Shown piece after piece: positions 35,131-43,401 of a stretch of DNA of 64,000 nt; the first letter of the stretch is position 1; the number at the start of each line of letters is the position of its first letter. A model generated the notes under the pieces. That model was given only the letters and a program-made list of their open reading frames with translations. It had not been told where the DNA came from and made no database searches. The stretch covers positions 186,001-250,000 of the forward strand of contig CAXXTS010000001.1 of NCBI GenBank assembly GCA_963676345.2, read 5' to 3'. The translations under genes were made by a program, and so were the position numbers. The DNA comes from G963665925 sp963676345. Lineage in GTDB: Bacteria; Bacillota; Clostridia; Peptostreptococcales; Acidaminobacteraceae.

Positions 35131-35476
35131 CAATTTCCTTTTGAACTTTTTTAGTCAGTTTACCGAACACAATATCATAAGATATATCAATAAAACGGTA
35201 CACCTCATCATCAGGCACATCTGAACCGAATAGGATTGTATTCCAGTGCTTTTTATTCATGTGATACCCCGGAAAAACGCCTGCATACTGCTGTCTCAAA
35301 ACCAGACTCAGCTCAGGGTCACATTTTAAATTAAGGCCAGTGTCACCATCACGTTCATAGACAAGGCCAAACATTTTACCGCCGACTTTAAAAACACACG
35401 TTTCTTCATCAAAGGGATATGTTTCTAAGGCCCCTTTTTTTGAAAGACAGTACTGGACAGCTGTTTTTATATCCAT
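35120..35476 (-). CDS. MmcQ/YjbR family protein
   Basis: The protein has 118 residues. It matches the MmcQ/YjbR family (CyaY-like fold): YPFDEETCVFKVGGKMFGLVY near the start and PGYHMNKKHWNTILF later. The family is sometimes called DNA-binding, but its role is unsettled. It lies 21 bases after the zinc-ribbon gene, probably in one transcript. No signal peptide or catalytic motif is seen. Confidence 0.85.
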   Translation of the reverse strand: MDIKTAVQYCLSKKGALETYPFDEETCVFKVGGKMFGLVYERDGDTGLNLKCDPELSLVLRQQYAGVFPGYHMNKKHWNTILFGSDVPDDEVYRFIDISYDIVFGKLTKKVQKEIETA

Positions 35477-35497
35477 AAAGCTCCAGACACCTCACTT

Positions 35498-36001
35498 CTA
35501 TGACAAGAAAGAATAAATAACTGCAGCCACTGCTACAACACCTAAAACCATAATGATTTTAGCACCAAAACCGTCATTCTCACTGACTTCATCCATTTCA
35601 ACGCCTTCTGTCATTACATCGAATTCCTCTTCTAGCACTTCAGCAGCACCAGATGCTTGTGAAGTCATTGCAAAGACTTTATGTATAACAGAAAGTGCAG
35701 TCTGGTACTGTACCTTTGGCACATAAAGTAACATGCCTTTTTCAGCCCCACGTACTTCTACAGGGATTGTAAACTGCTTCATGATTTCACGTACCTGTTC
35801 GGCTTGCTTGTCATTTTCAAGCTCTGTAAGCATTTGCCACTCAAATCCACCAATACGAATGATTTCGCCATTGCCTTCTTTTTCAGCAGGCTGGTCTTTA
35901 ACTGCTTCAAATGCCTCTTTAGTAATAAGCACCTCGCCGCAGTCGCTGCACTTTTCAATGTTATCTTCATACTCATACTTACACGATGGACAATACTTCA
36001 T
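35498..36001 (-). CDS. Zinc-ribbon protein with C-terminal membrane anchor
   Basis: The protein has 167 residues. An N-terminal zinc ribbon (CPSCKYEYEDNIEKCSDCG, residues 4-22) is followed by a small folded region of about 70 residues that resembles DUF2007-like signal-transducing domains (EQVREIMKQFTIPVEVRGAEKGMLLYVP), an acidic linker and one membrane segment at the very C-terminus (IIMVLGVVAVAAVIYSFL). It is therefore a tail-anchored protein with its domain in the cytoplasm. The function is unknown. It sits between a polytopic membrane protein gene and a YjbR-type gene, all closely spaced. Confidence 0.7.
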   Translation of the reverse strand: MKYCPSCKYEYEDNIEKCSDCGEVLITKEAFEAVKDQPAEKEGNGEIIRIGGFEWQMLTELENDKQAEQVREIMKQFTIPVEVRGAEKGMLLYVPKVQYQTALSVIHKVFAMTSQASGAAEVLEEEFDVMTEGVEMDEVSENDGFGAKIIMVLGVVAVAAVIYSFLS

Positions 36002-36022
36002 GGCTGACTCCCCCTAAAACTA

Positions 36023-36823
36023 TTAAATTAAATTTCTATCTCTTAGTTCCGGATCCATCTCAGGAACCGGGAAATGCATTTGTTTCACATATTTATAAAC
36101 TTGCACCTGCAACAATAGCCACAGTGGTCTTAACAGTGTCATTGCAGCCGCTAAAATTTGAACAATATCCATACAACCGCAAAAGTGTACCCGGCCATAT
36201 TTAAGAACCATCCAAATGTGTATCGGTATCAAAATCCAGTACACCAGCAGGAACCCATATTTGAGGGTCTGGCTGAAATATATCCGGGTTACTGTAGCAC
36301 TTATTTTCAAGTCATTTACAACCTTTGACTCAAGCGCAGCAGCTAGTTGAGTGTAGTGAAATGTGTTTGATATATAAAATATAAGACCCAATAAAAAAGT
36401 ACTGACCAGTGCACGCGTTAACAGATCATCAATCGTGATCAGTGTTAAATAATATGTCACTGTTGGAACAATGATAATCATTAGGACCGTTAAATAAGCA
36501 CGCAATCCCCTTAAAAATCGCCCCTTTGTTAATTCAAGGCCTTGACGAAATCTCATTTGACCAGATTTCGTAATTTCTGCAGCAAAGCTAATAAAGCCCT
36601 GACGCAAGCGCACCGCAGCAACAAAAAATCCATACTGTAACAAGAAAACCAGAAACAGCAGGTAAACTGGTACAAATTCTATGATCATATACGCATGCTG
36701 AAGCATCGTAATAAATGCAACTTCACATAGTGTAATAAGTATAGATACACTCAGCATAACCAACATATTTTGACTATAGTACCTGAAACAGTTTCGCAAT
36801 GTTGTCTTCCATTGAAAAACCAT
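36023..36823 (-). CDS. Hypothetical polytopic membrane protein
   Basis: The protein has 266 residues from ATG 36823 (7 bases after AAGGGGG); ATG 36829 is an alternative with poor spacing. Six hydrophobic segments are visible (about residues 20-40, 50-75, 112-133, 140-158, 195-215 and 225-243). The general look, with an internal repeat of FRYYSQNMLVML-type and an amphipathic stretch before helix three, recalls DUF975-like membrane proteins, but I cannot assign it. It is the first gene of a three-gene minus-strand group with 21-base gaps, divergent from the HD-GYP gene. Confidence 0.6.
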   Translation of the reverse strand: MVFQWKTTLRNCFRYYSQNMLVMLSVSILITLCEVAFITMLQHAYMIIEFVPVYLLFLVFLLQYGFFVAAVRLRQGFISFAAEITKSGQMRFRQGLELTKGRFLRGLRAYLTVLMIIIVPTVTYYLTLITIDDLLTRALVSTFLLGLIFYISNTFHYTQLAAALESKVVNDLKISATVTRIYFSQTLKYGFLLVYWILIPIHIWMVLKYGRVHFCGCMDIVQILAAAMTLLRPLWLLLQVQVYKYVKQMHFPVPEMDPELRDRNLI

Positions 36824-37044
36824 TCTCATGCCCCCTTACATATCCCCTATTATACCATATATACATTTTCCAAATAATATGTATTTTTATTCGCAGAATT
36901 TGGGAATATGTTTGCATTTTTATGCTTGTTATTAGTAAATTATGGATTTTCATTAGAAAAAATTGGATTCTCATTGTATATTGTACCGACTTCGTAGTAT
37001 TATAAAAATAGACGATATAATACTTGATAAGTGGGGTGAACAAC

Positions 37045-38106
37045 TTGAAAATGGTTATGCTTGAAGATATCCAGGTTGGCATGACACTTGCTGAACCTGT
37101 TCTAGGAAAATTTGACTTGTTATACGCCCAAGCTGAAGAGACAATAGATGACAACATGCTCGAAGGCCTTCGCCGACTTGATATTCCATTTGTTTTTGTC
37201 AAAGAAATCGATCCTGACAGCCAAGCGTTTGGCTATAATACGGATGTATCCCCAGAATTCATAAAAGCAAAAGAAAATTATAATGAAATGCTTGACTTAA
37301 TATCCCGAATTTTTGAAGATTTTCATTTTCTTGATAAGAAGGTTATTGATCGCGTTCAAAAACCGATGACATCACTTATAAAAAGTGTAACAGTCAATAC
37401 AAGCCTCTTATTAAAACTTAAAAAACTATATCTTAAAGACCAGTACAGCCTCACACATAGCATACACGTGTGTCTGCTTTCTGCAATGATTGCAAAGTGG
37501 AACGGTCTGCGCAGCAGTGATATTGAAGCAGTGGGTCTCGCGGGTCTATTTCATGATTTAGGCAAGTCGAAAATCCCATCAGAAATTTTAAATAAACCCA
37601 GTGAATTAACTTCAATGGAAACAAATATAATGAAGCGTCACTCTGAACTCGGTTATGAGCTCGCAAAGGCGCAAGATGTCTTCGCAGCCGATATTTTAAG
37701 AGGTATTATAGAACACCATGAACGTATGGACGGAACAGGTTACCCGCATGGACTCAAGAAAGAACAAATTCATCCCTACGCTCAAATTATTGCCATAGCT
37801 GATGTTTATGATGCAATGACTACAGAGCGCAGTTATAAAAACAGTGAGTCTCCTTTTGTTGCTGTCGAAGTCATTAAAGACTTGTCCTATAAACAACATT
37901 TAAATCCGGCTCTTGTAAACCGGTTTTTGAAAAATATTTACCGGCTCTACATTGGCGCAGAGGTCATTTTAACAAATGGTGAAGCCGGTGAAATCATTTA
38001 TATCAACCCGTTCTCGCCTGAACGCCCTCTAATCCGGTTGCATGAAGGGTTTGTCGACCTTTATACGACACCTTCTATTCATATTAAAGCTTTTAAAGTA
38101 TCCTAG
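37045..38106 (+). CDS. HD-GYP domain cyclic-di-GMP phosphodiesterase
   Basis: The protein has 353 residues. I choose TTG 37045 because GTGGGGTGA ends six bases before it and the product then starts MKMVMLEDIQVGMTLAEPVL, the usual N-terminus for this class; ATG 37051 is the alternative. The HD-GYP core is complete: HSIHVCLLSAMIAKW, LFHDLGKSKIP, HSELGYEL, and HHERMDGTGYPHGL with the GYP motif, then IADVYDAMT. These enzymes linearise c-di-GMP to pGpG or GMP. No membrane segment or receiver domain is present, so activity may be set by the 100-residue N-terminal region. Confidence 0.92.
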   Translation: MKMVMLEDIQVGMTLAEPVLGKFDLLYAQAEETIDDNMLEGLRRLDIPFVFVKEIDPDSQAFGYNTDVSPEFIKAKENYNEMLDLISRIFEDFHFLDKKVIDRVQKPMTSLIKSVTVNTSLLLKLKKLYLKDQYSLTHSIHVCLLSAMIAKWNGLRSSDIEAVGLAGLFHDLGKSKIPSEILNKPSELTSMETNIMKRHSELGYELAKAQDVFAADILRGIIEHHERMDGTGYPHGLKKEQIHPYAQIIAIADVYDAMTTERSYKNSESPFVAVEVIKDLSYKQHLNPALVNRFLKNIYRLYIGAEVILTNGEAGEIIYINPFSPERPLIRLHEGFVDLYTTPSIHIKAFKVS

Positions 38107-38235
38107 CTTAAGGAATGTGACTGTCAGACTCTTATAAAAGCAGTTCCTTCACCCTGAGTTCAGTGGCAATATAAGGACAGCATTCCATATGGCCAGCACA
38201 TGTTAAGGCTAAACTTCAAAGTTTTCAGACAGTCT

Positions 38236-38261
38236 GAGGCGTATTCTTTTGAATCCGCCTC
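38236..38261 (+). terminator. First hairpin downstream of the HD-GYP gene
   Basis: An 11-bp stem with one mismatch (GAGGCGTATTC/GAATCCGCCTC) and a TTTT loop. The tail is only weakly T-rich, so its role as terminator is uncertain. Confidence 0.45.
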
Positions 38262-38283
38262 TAATCATTCTATTTCTTAACAT

Positions 38284-38317
38284 AAAAAAGGGATGCGCTT
38301 AGCGACATCCCCTTTTT
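38284..38317. terminator. Bidirectional terminator
   Basis: A GGGATG/CATCCC stem (38290-38295 with 38306-38311) is flanked by AAAAAA and CTTTTT. It sits between the convergent HD-GYP and Spx/ArsC-like genes. Confidence 0.88.
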
Positions 38318-38337
38318 CATGCTTTATTCAACTTTTC

Positions 38338-38703
38338 TTATATATTCCCCACAAGGGTATCATACCACTCGGATTCCTTGAATCCGACTAATATGAAGTC
38401 ATCTGAAATGAGAATAGGGCGTTTTACAAGCATCCCATCTGTACTGAGCAGTCTTAAAAGCTCATCGTCAGTAGAATCCTTGATTTTGTCCTTAAGTCCC
38501 ATTTCACGATAAAGTCGACCACTCGTATTAAAGAATTTCTTAATAGGATAGCCCGAACGCTCATACCAAGCTTTCAGTTCCTCATAAGTAGGTGCATCTT
38601 CTACGATGTGTCTTCCGTTTACCTCAATGTTGTTGATACTTAGCCAATTAGCGGCTTTTTTACAAGTACCACACTTTGGGTAGTGTACAAATAATAAGTT
38701 CAT
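38338..38703 (-). CDS. ArsC/Spx-family thioredoxin-fold protein
   Basis: The protein has 121 residues from ATG 38703 behind GAGGTGATTC; the longer frame to 38745 lacks a site. It has the CxxC-like motif HYPKCGTCKKAANWL near the N-terminus and the ArsC-fold terminus LLVKRPIL-type segment (GMLVKRPILISDDFILVGF). This is the YffB/Spx-like branch, not a clear arsenate reductase: no ars genes are nearby. It may be a redox sensor or a thiol reductase. It lies downstream of an aldo/keto reductase gene on the same strand, 88 bases away. Confidence 0.8.
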   Translation of the reverse strand: MNLLFVHYPKCGTCKKAANWLSINNIEVNGRHIVEDAPTYEELKAWYERSGYPIKKFFNTSGRLYREMGLKDKIKDSTDDELLRLLSTDGMLVKRPILISDDFILVGFKESEWYDTLVGNI

Positions 38704-38791
38704 TGAATCACCTCTTGTTTTTCCTGATGACATCTCTTTTGTCATTCTCTCTATATAATCATTACATAATCAATTTTGATTTACAAGGCTT

Positions 38792-39928
38792 TTACTCGAA
38801 ATCAGTCACAACACGTCTTAAGGTATCCACAATTTTGATGTGTTGAGGACATACTGATTCACAAGCACCGCAAGCGACACACTTTGACGCTTGTTTTCCA
38901 GCGCTCACTAGACCTTGGTAACGATTTTTAAATGCAGCATGGTCATTGTATATATACGCATTGTTAAAGGCGCTAAACGCTTTTGGTATGTCTACACCAT
39001 GAGGACAAGGCATACAATAAGCGCACTGTGTACAATCAACCTGCATTCTGCTTTTATAAACGCCAGCTACTTTATCAATCAAGTGCTTCTCTTCTGTGCT
39101 CATTTGCCCAGGAGCGCTCTCAGCTGCCGTTTTAATATTTTCTCTAACTTCTTCAAACTTACCCATGCCACTGAGCACCACACTGACCTCAGGCATATCC
39201 ATAACATATTTAAGTGCCCACTCAGCAGGTGTCCGTTCTGGCCACTTGGAAGATTTCCATAAGGCCATAATATCCTCAGGGACATGTTTAACCAGATTAC
39301 CGCCGCGAAGCGGTTCCATTACAACAACACCCATCCCCTTATCTGCCGCGTAGCGCATGCCTTCAAGACCTGCCTGATAGTCTGTGTCCATGAAGTTTAG
39401 TTGTATCTGACAAAATTCCCAATCATATGCATCGACGATTTCCTTAAATATTGGCAACGTGTCATGAAATGAAAAACCAACATGTTTCACACGTCCATCT
39501 TGCTTGGCAGTCTCTAAAAACTCAAAAAGACCATTCTCACATAGTGTTTTCCAATATGTTGCATTCAGAGTATGAACTAAATAGAAGTCAATGCACCCAG
39601 TATCAAGCCTTCTAAGCTGCTCATTGAGGTAATTATCCATATCCTCGCGTGTGTGAATAAGCCAGCTAGGAAGCTTTGTCGCAAGGCGAACCTTCTCTCT
39701 ATAGCCATCCTTCAACGCTTTACCAACAAGGGGTTCGCTTTTTTCACCATGATAGCCCCATGCTGTATCCACATAATTAATGCCAGAATCAATACCTTCT
39801 CGGATCATTGATATTGCCTGCTCTTCATCAATATTTTCTGTACACTGGTCAATGACAGGCAAGCGCATACATCCAAAGCCAAGTAATGATACAGATTCTT
39901 TCGTTTTACCAAACTGCCTATACTGCAT
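38792..39928 (-). CDS. Aldo/keto reductase with two 4Fe-4S cluster motifs
   Basis: The protein has 378 residues. Residues 1-280 are an aldo/keto reductase barrel (LLGFGCMRLP start; catalytic D-Y-K-H type residues in YVDTAWGYH, then ATKLP and DFYLVHTLN). The C-terminal 90 residues carry two ferredoxin-type motifs: CTQCAYCMPC and CVACGACESVCP. This fused type is common in strict anaerobes, and probably uses ferredoxin-linked electrons rather than only NADPH. The substrate is not known. It stands alone behind TAGGAGTTGAG, divergent in neither direction. Confidence 0.9.
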   Translation of the reverse strand: MQYRQFGKTKESVSLLGFGCMRLPVIDQCTENIDEEQAISMIREGIDSGINYVDTAWGYHGEKSEPLVGKALKDGYREKVRLATKLPSWLIHTREDMDNYLNEQLRRLDTGCIDFYLVHTLNATYWKTLCENGLFEFLETAKQDGRVKHVGFSFHDTLPIFKEIVDAYDWEFCQIQLNFMDTDYQAGLEGMRYAADKGMGVVVMEPLRGGNLVKHVPEDIMALWKSSKWPERTPAEWALKYVMDMPEVSVVLSGMGKFEEVRENIKTAAESAPGQMSTEEKHLIDKVAGVYKSRMQVDCTQCAYCMPCPHGVDIPKAFSAFNNAYIYNDHAAFKNRYQGLVSAGKQASKCVACGACESVCPQHIKIVDTLRRVVTDFE

Positions 39929-39994
39929 TTTCTCAACTCCTAACAGCTTCGTCTCGTGGTTGATGATAACACATTATAATTTGACTTTCTCACC

Positions 39995-40027
39995 ATAGAA
40001 AAGGCACCGGTTATTATGACCGATGCC
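39995..40027 (-). terminator. Terminator of the Rrf2 gene
   Basis: GGCACCGGT/ACCGATGCC (40003-40011 with 40019-40027, one mismatch) folds on the minus strand and is followed by TTTTCTATGG. Confidence 0.75.
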
Positions 40028-40060
40028 CAAAATTATGCTTTGACGCGTCATCAAGCGTTG

Positions 40061-40468
40061 TTATTCATTTAACAACTGCTCAAAATTGACCTCTTTCATT
40101 TCATCGTTGATAATGCCTTGAACTCTTGCAAGCTCCTTGTGAATCATACAGTTTTTTGACCTGTTCAGATTACATGCTTCAGCAGACTCTAAACAACGAT
40201 TAATATAGACTGGACCATCAATTGCAACGATTACATCCAACATATTAATATCCTTCGGCGCTCTACTAATGGCATATCCCCCCTGAACACCTCTGAAAGA
40301 ATTCACTATCCCTGATTTTGTAAGTTTTCTCAGTATTTTGAGCGCAAACCTTTGGGGGACATTCTCTTCTTGTGCAATGGATTTTGCGTCTAAACGAACG
40401 CCTTCTCCACGTCTTGATAATGCCAAAATGATGCGCATTGCGTAATCTGCTTCTTGGGTTATTCTCAT
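40061..40468 (-). CDS. Rrf2-family transcriptional regulator
   Basis: The protein has 135 residues from ATG 40468 behind GAGGTG; the upstream frame start at 40492 has no site. The N-terminal winged helix is typical (RITQEADYAMRIILALS, then FRGVQGGYAISR). Three cysteines are spaced C-x7-C-x7-C (CLESAEACNLNRSKNC), close to but not the same as the Fe-S ligands of IscR and NsrR. An iron-sulfur or thiol sensor is therefore likely. No isc/suf genes are adjacent. The promoter carries a palindrome that fits autoregulation. Confidence 0.88.
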   Translation of the reverse strand: MRITQEADYAMRIILALSRRGEGVRLDAKSIAQEENVPQRFALKILRKLTKSGIVNSFRGVQGGYAISRAPKDINMLDVIVAIDGPVYINRCLESAEACNLNRSKNCMIHKELARVQGIINDEMKEVNFEQLLNE

Positions 40469-40482
40469 TAAATACACCTCAA

Positions 40483-40541
40483 TTAAATACAATTTAAGTC
40501 CATTATAAACCTATGATAAGTCTAAGCCCAGTTTATGTCAA
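40483..40541 (-). promoter_or_regulatory. Rrf2 gene promoter and candidate operator
   Basis: On the minus strand TTGACA (40536-40541) and TATCAT (40513-40518) are 17 bp apart. Just downstream lies TTAAATTGTATTTAA (40483-40497), a palindrome with 6-bp arms and a 3-base centre, placed where a bound repressor would block the start region. Confidence 0.7.
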
Positions 40542-40614
40542 GACGTAAAGCGTCTCATGAGCGTATTTTTTCAGCATATGCCACTTTATATGTTCTGTTT
40601 TGAAACATTTTAGT

Positions 40615-42378
40615 CTATTTTCCATGTACTTTTAGTATATATGATGTCTTAGGGGCAATTTTTAATGCCAGCTTACCTGCTTGAATATTCATCACATTTC
40701 CAGTCAGTAAATCTTCAACTGAAACTGCGTCTACATCAAGTGTAACTTCATACGGTTTGTTTTCTCTATTCATTAAAATGATCGATTCCTGTTTTATAGA
40801 ACCCTCAGCTGCATACTGCTTCTTGTATATGAGTACATGTCTGTGATCTATAAACTGAATATCGCCACGGCGCATTTCAATGTGGTCATGGCGTATTTGA
40901 ATTGCCTTTTTGTAAGATGCCATGACATCCATGTCCCACAACGCTTCATCCCAAGGCATAGGACGTCTGCAGTCCGGGTCGTTCTCACCTTCCATGCCTA
41001 TTTCAGTACCATAATAAATACTCGGCGCACCCTCAAAGGTCATTTGGAAGAGTCCCGCCATTTTAAGCATGGCCCTGTCACCACCAGCCTCTGTTAAGAA
41101 GCGTGGTGTATCGTGGCTATCAAGCAAATTGAGCATGGCCTGATTGGCTTGTCTTGTGTAACGGACAATATTTGTATTAATCATATTGGCAAAAGCAGCT
41201 GGTGTGCCTTCATGCCACGCAAAATAGTTCAGGCAGGCACGCGTAAACGGATAGTTCATTGAACCGTCAAACTGATCCCCAAGTAGCCACGGTTGTGCAT
41301 TATGCCAGATTTCACCAACAATATATGCATCTTTTTTCACTGCTTTGACTGCCTTTTTGAATTTTCTCCAAAAATCGTGATCAATTTCATTGGCAACATC
41401 AAGGCGCCATCCATCAATGTCTGCAAACTCAATCCAGTACGTTGCAACCTTAATGAGATAATCAATCACTTCAGGATTTGCCGTATTGAGCTTAGGCATT
41501 TTAGGTTCAAATCCAAAAGTCTGATAGGAAATCTTATCAAAATCAATTGGCCAATCCTTTATATAAAACCACTTGTAATACGGAGATTCCTCCCCCTTTT
41601 CAACAACATCCTGAAACTTGTCAAACATGTAACCACAATGGTTAAACACTGCATCAAGAACCACTTTTATGCCCCGTGAATGACATTTTTCAACCAACTT
41701 TTTCAGGGTTTCATTGTCTCCAAAGTGCGGGTCAATCTGAAAATAATCTGTTGTGTCGTATTTGTGATTTGTTGTCGATTTAAAAACTGGAGTCATGTAA
41801 ATGGCATTGATGCCTAGGTCACTCAAATAGTCAACCTTTTGTATGATTCCTTCCAGGTCACCCCCGAAGAAATTCTCACGGGTCGGTATGCCTGTTTCCC
41901 ATGCTTCAACCTTCTTGGGATCATTATCTGTATTGCCATTATTAAACCGCTCAGGGAAAATCTGATAGAAGACAGCATCTTCAACCCAATCAGGAATACG
42001 ATGCACATCGACTTCATTTAAATATGGGAAGTTGAAATAATGCAAATGCAGTTCCTTCGGATCTATTTCTGCCTCAGCACCCCATTCTGAATAATAAAGG
42101 CTGTCCGTGCCATTCTCAATCTTAAAGACATATGACAATCGATAGTTAAGACCCACAGCCTTCACCTTATACGTGTAATAGTCAAAAAGCTGATCAGAGC
42201 GTTCAAGTGTCATATCTGCAAAATGATGTTCTTCATCCCATTTATATTTATCGCCATAGATCAGTTGAACGCGCGTCACATCATCCTTTGCAGTTCTGAA
42301 ACGGATGACAATCGTGTCTTCGCTCAGGGCATAGCAATAATTACTCTTTGGTTGATGATAAAATGCTTGAATATTCAT
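40615..42378 (-). CDS. GH13 alpha-glycosidase (neopullulanase/cyclomaltodextrinase type)
   Basis: The protein has 587 residues. Residues 1-120 are a CBM34-like N-terminal domain, which drives dimerisation in this group. The GH13 barrel has the expected regions: VFNHCG (region I), GWRLDVANE with the nucleophile Asp (region II), IVGEIWH with the acid/base Glu (region III) and LLDSHDTPRF (region IV). A C-terminal beta domain follows. No signal peptide is present, so it acts in the cytoplasm on imported maltodextrins, cyclodextrins or pullulan fragments. No transporter is nearby. A LacI-type operator lies upstream. Confidence 0.92.
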   Translation of the reverse strand: MNIQAFYHQPKSNYCYALSEDTIVIRFRTAKDDVTRVQLIYGDKYKWDEEHHFADMTLERSDQLFDYYTYKVKAVGLNYRLSYVFKIENGTDSLYYSEWGAEAEIDPKELHLHYFNFPYLNEVDVHRIPDWVEDAVFYQIFPERFNNGNTDNDPKKVEAWETGIPTRENFFGGDLEGIIQKVDYLSDLGINAIYMTPVFKSTTNHKYDTTDYFQIDPHFGDNETLKKLVEKCHSRGIKVVLDAVFNHCGYMFDKFQDVVEKGEESPYYKWFYIKDWPIDFDKISYQTFGFEPKMPKLNTANPEVIDYLIKVATYWIEFADIDGWRLDVANEIDHDFWRKFKKAVKAVKKDAYIVGEIWHNAQPWLLGDQFDGSMNYPFTRACLNYFAWHEGTPAAFANMINTNIVRYTRQANQAMLNLLDSHDTPRFLTEAGGDRAMLKMAGLFQMTFEGAPSIYYGTEIGMEGENDPDCRRPMPWDEALWDMDVMASYKKAIQIRHDHIEMRRGDIQFIDHRHVLIYKKQYAAEGSIKQESIILMNRENKPYEVTLDVDAVSVEDLLTGNVMNIQAGKLALKIAPKTSYILKVHGK

Positions 42379-42448
42379 AGCTGGTCTCCATTTTGGTATA
42401 GTTTTTTAGTGCAACACGAATAACCTGCGCCGTAATTACTTTAATTAT

Positions 42449-42464
42449 GTGCAACCGGTTGCAC
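42449..42464. promoter_or_regulatory. LacI-family operator upstream of the glycosidase gene
   Basis: GTGCAACCGGTTGCAC is a perfect 16-bp palindrome with a central CG, the classic pattern of LacI/GalR-family operators such as those of maltose regulators and CcpA. It lies 71 bases before the glycosidase start. No LacI-type gene is in the window. Confidence 0.8.
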
Positions 42465-42550
42465 GCGTGTTATATAACTAGAATACCAATTTATTGCACT
42501 TAGGTCAACTGCACTGTAGATAAGACTCATTGGAATATATTAATTTTTGC

Positions 42551-42586
42551 ATTCAAAAGCGGGCTGTTGTCTACAACAGCCCGCTT
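42551..42586 (-). terminator. Terminator of the two-component/lipoprotein operon
   Basis: A perfect 14-bp stem AAGCGGGCTGTTGT/ACAACAGCCCGCTT (42557-42570 with 42573-42586) is followed on the minus strand by TTTTGAATG. Confidence 0.8.
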
Positions 42587-42660
42587 CAGGATTATCTTCT
42601 CAATATGAATTTACACCTAATGATGCCTTAAATATGACGCCGTACTATTCTTTAGTCAAC

Positions 42661-43275
42661 TTACTTGTCACCTAGTCCGAACATTTCAAGGTAGTTTACC
42701 AGATTAGAGACCAAAACTTCTTCGCGACGCTTCAGATCAGAATCAGACATATTTAGAATTTCATAGTTTTCGTCTGCCCAAAGAACCAGTCGCCCATTTT
42801 TAAAGGCATAGTTTGCAAATGGCGCTTCAACAAAGAACAGTTCGCCTTGGTCATAGTAATAAGTCGTCAGACCTGACATTTCTCCAGAATCAGTCGGTTC
42901 CGTAACGGTCATTTTGATAATTTCATCATCAATCAAGTACTCTCTGACAATGCGCTCATCCCAACCTTCATGTTCAGGTTCAAGAGTAAGTTCATCAATC
43001 TCTGCATCAGATGATTGAATATCTACAGCATTCTTCAAACTCAGTGCATCTTGAAGTACATCCTCAAGATCTAACTCAGGCACTTCTTCACCTGGTTCAT
43101 CAGGTGTTTGCGCATCTGTCTCTTCAGCTGTTGCGTATTCACTGTCTTCAGACTGCGCCTGTTCAGTTTGCGGTGTATTGGAATCGATTAAGCTGTTATC
43201 CTCTGCTGTATCGTCTTTTTTACATCCTACTGCAAATACCAATGTCATTGCCAGAATAATCGCTAGTTTTTTCAT
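42661..43275 (-). CDS. Hypothetical lipoprotein
   Basis: The protein has 204 residues with a lipobox (LVFAVGC, cysteine at residue 18) after a short signal peptide. A long acidic, low-complexity stretch (about 20-75) precedes a folded region with no recognised family (EPEHEGWDERIVREYLIDDEI, then TYYYDQGELFFVEAPFANYAF, which suggests beta-strand repeats). It is 126 bases downstream of a VanS-like kinase gene and is probably part of that operon. It may act as an envelope sensor accessory. Ribosome site GGAGGGC. Confidence 0.65.
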   Translation of the reverse strand: MKKLAIILAMTLVFAVGCKKDDTAEDNSLIDSNTPQTEQAQSEDSEYATAEETDAQTPDEPGEEVPELDLEDVLQDALSLKNAVDIQSSDAEIDELTLEPEHEGWDERIVREYLIDDEIIKMTVTEPTDSGEMSGLTTYYYDQGELFFVEAPFANYAFKNGRLVLWADENYEILNMSDSDLKRREEVLVSNLVNYLEMFGLGDK

Positions 43276-43401
43276 TTATTGCCCTCCTCTCAGCTTATAA
43301 TAATCTTACCATCAATAGTCTTCTCATGGATTACAAACCGTTTACAGTATATGGTTGTTTCGATATTTTAACCATTTGTATGAAGGCAGGGCTAGTCGTG
43401 G

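Noticed and set aside
38338..38703. Arsenate reductase
   Set aside because: No arsenic genes adjoin it and the sequence fits the broader ArsC/Spx fold, so resistance is not supported.
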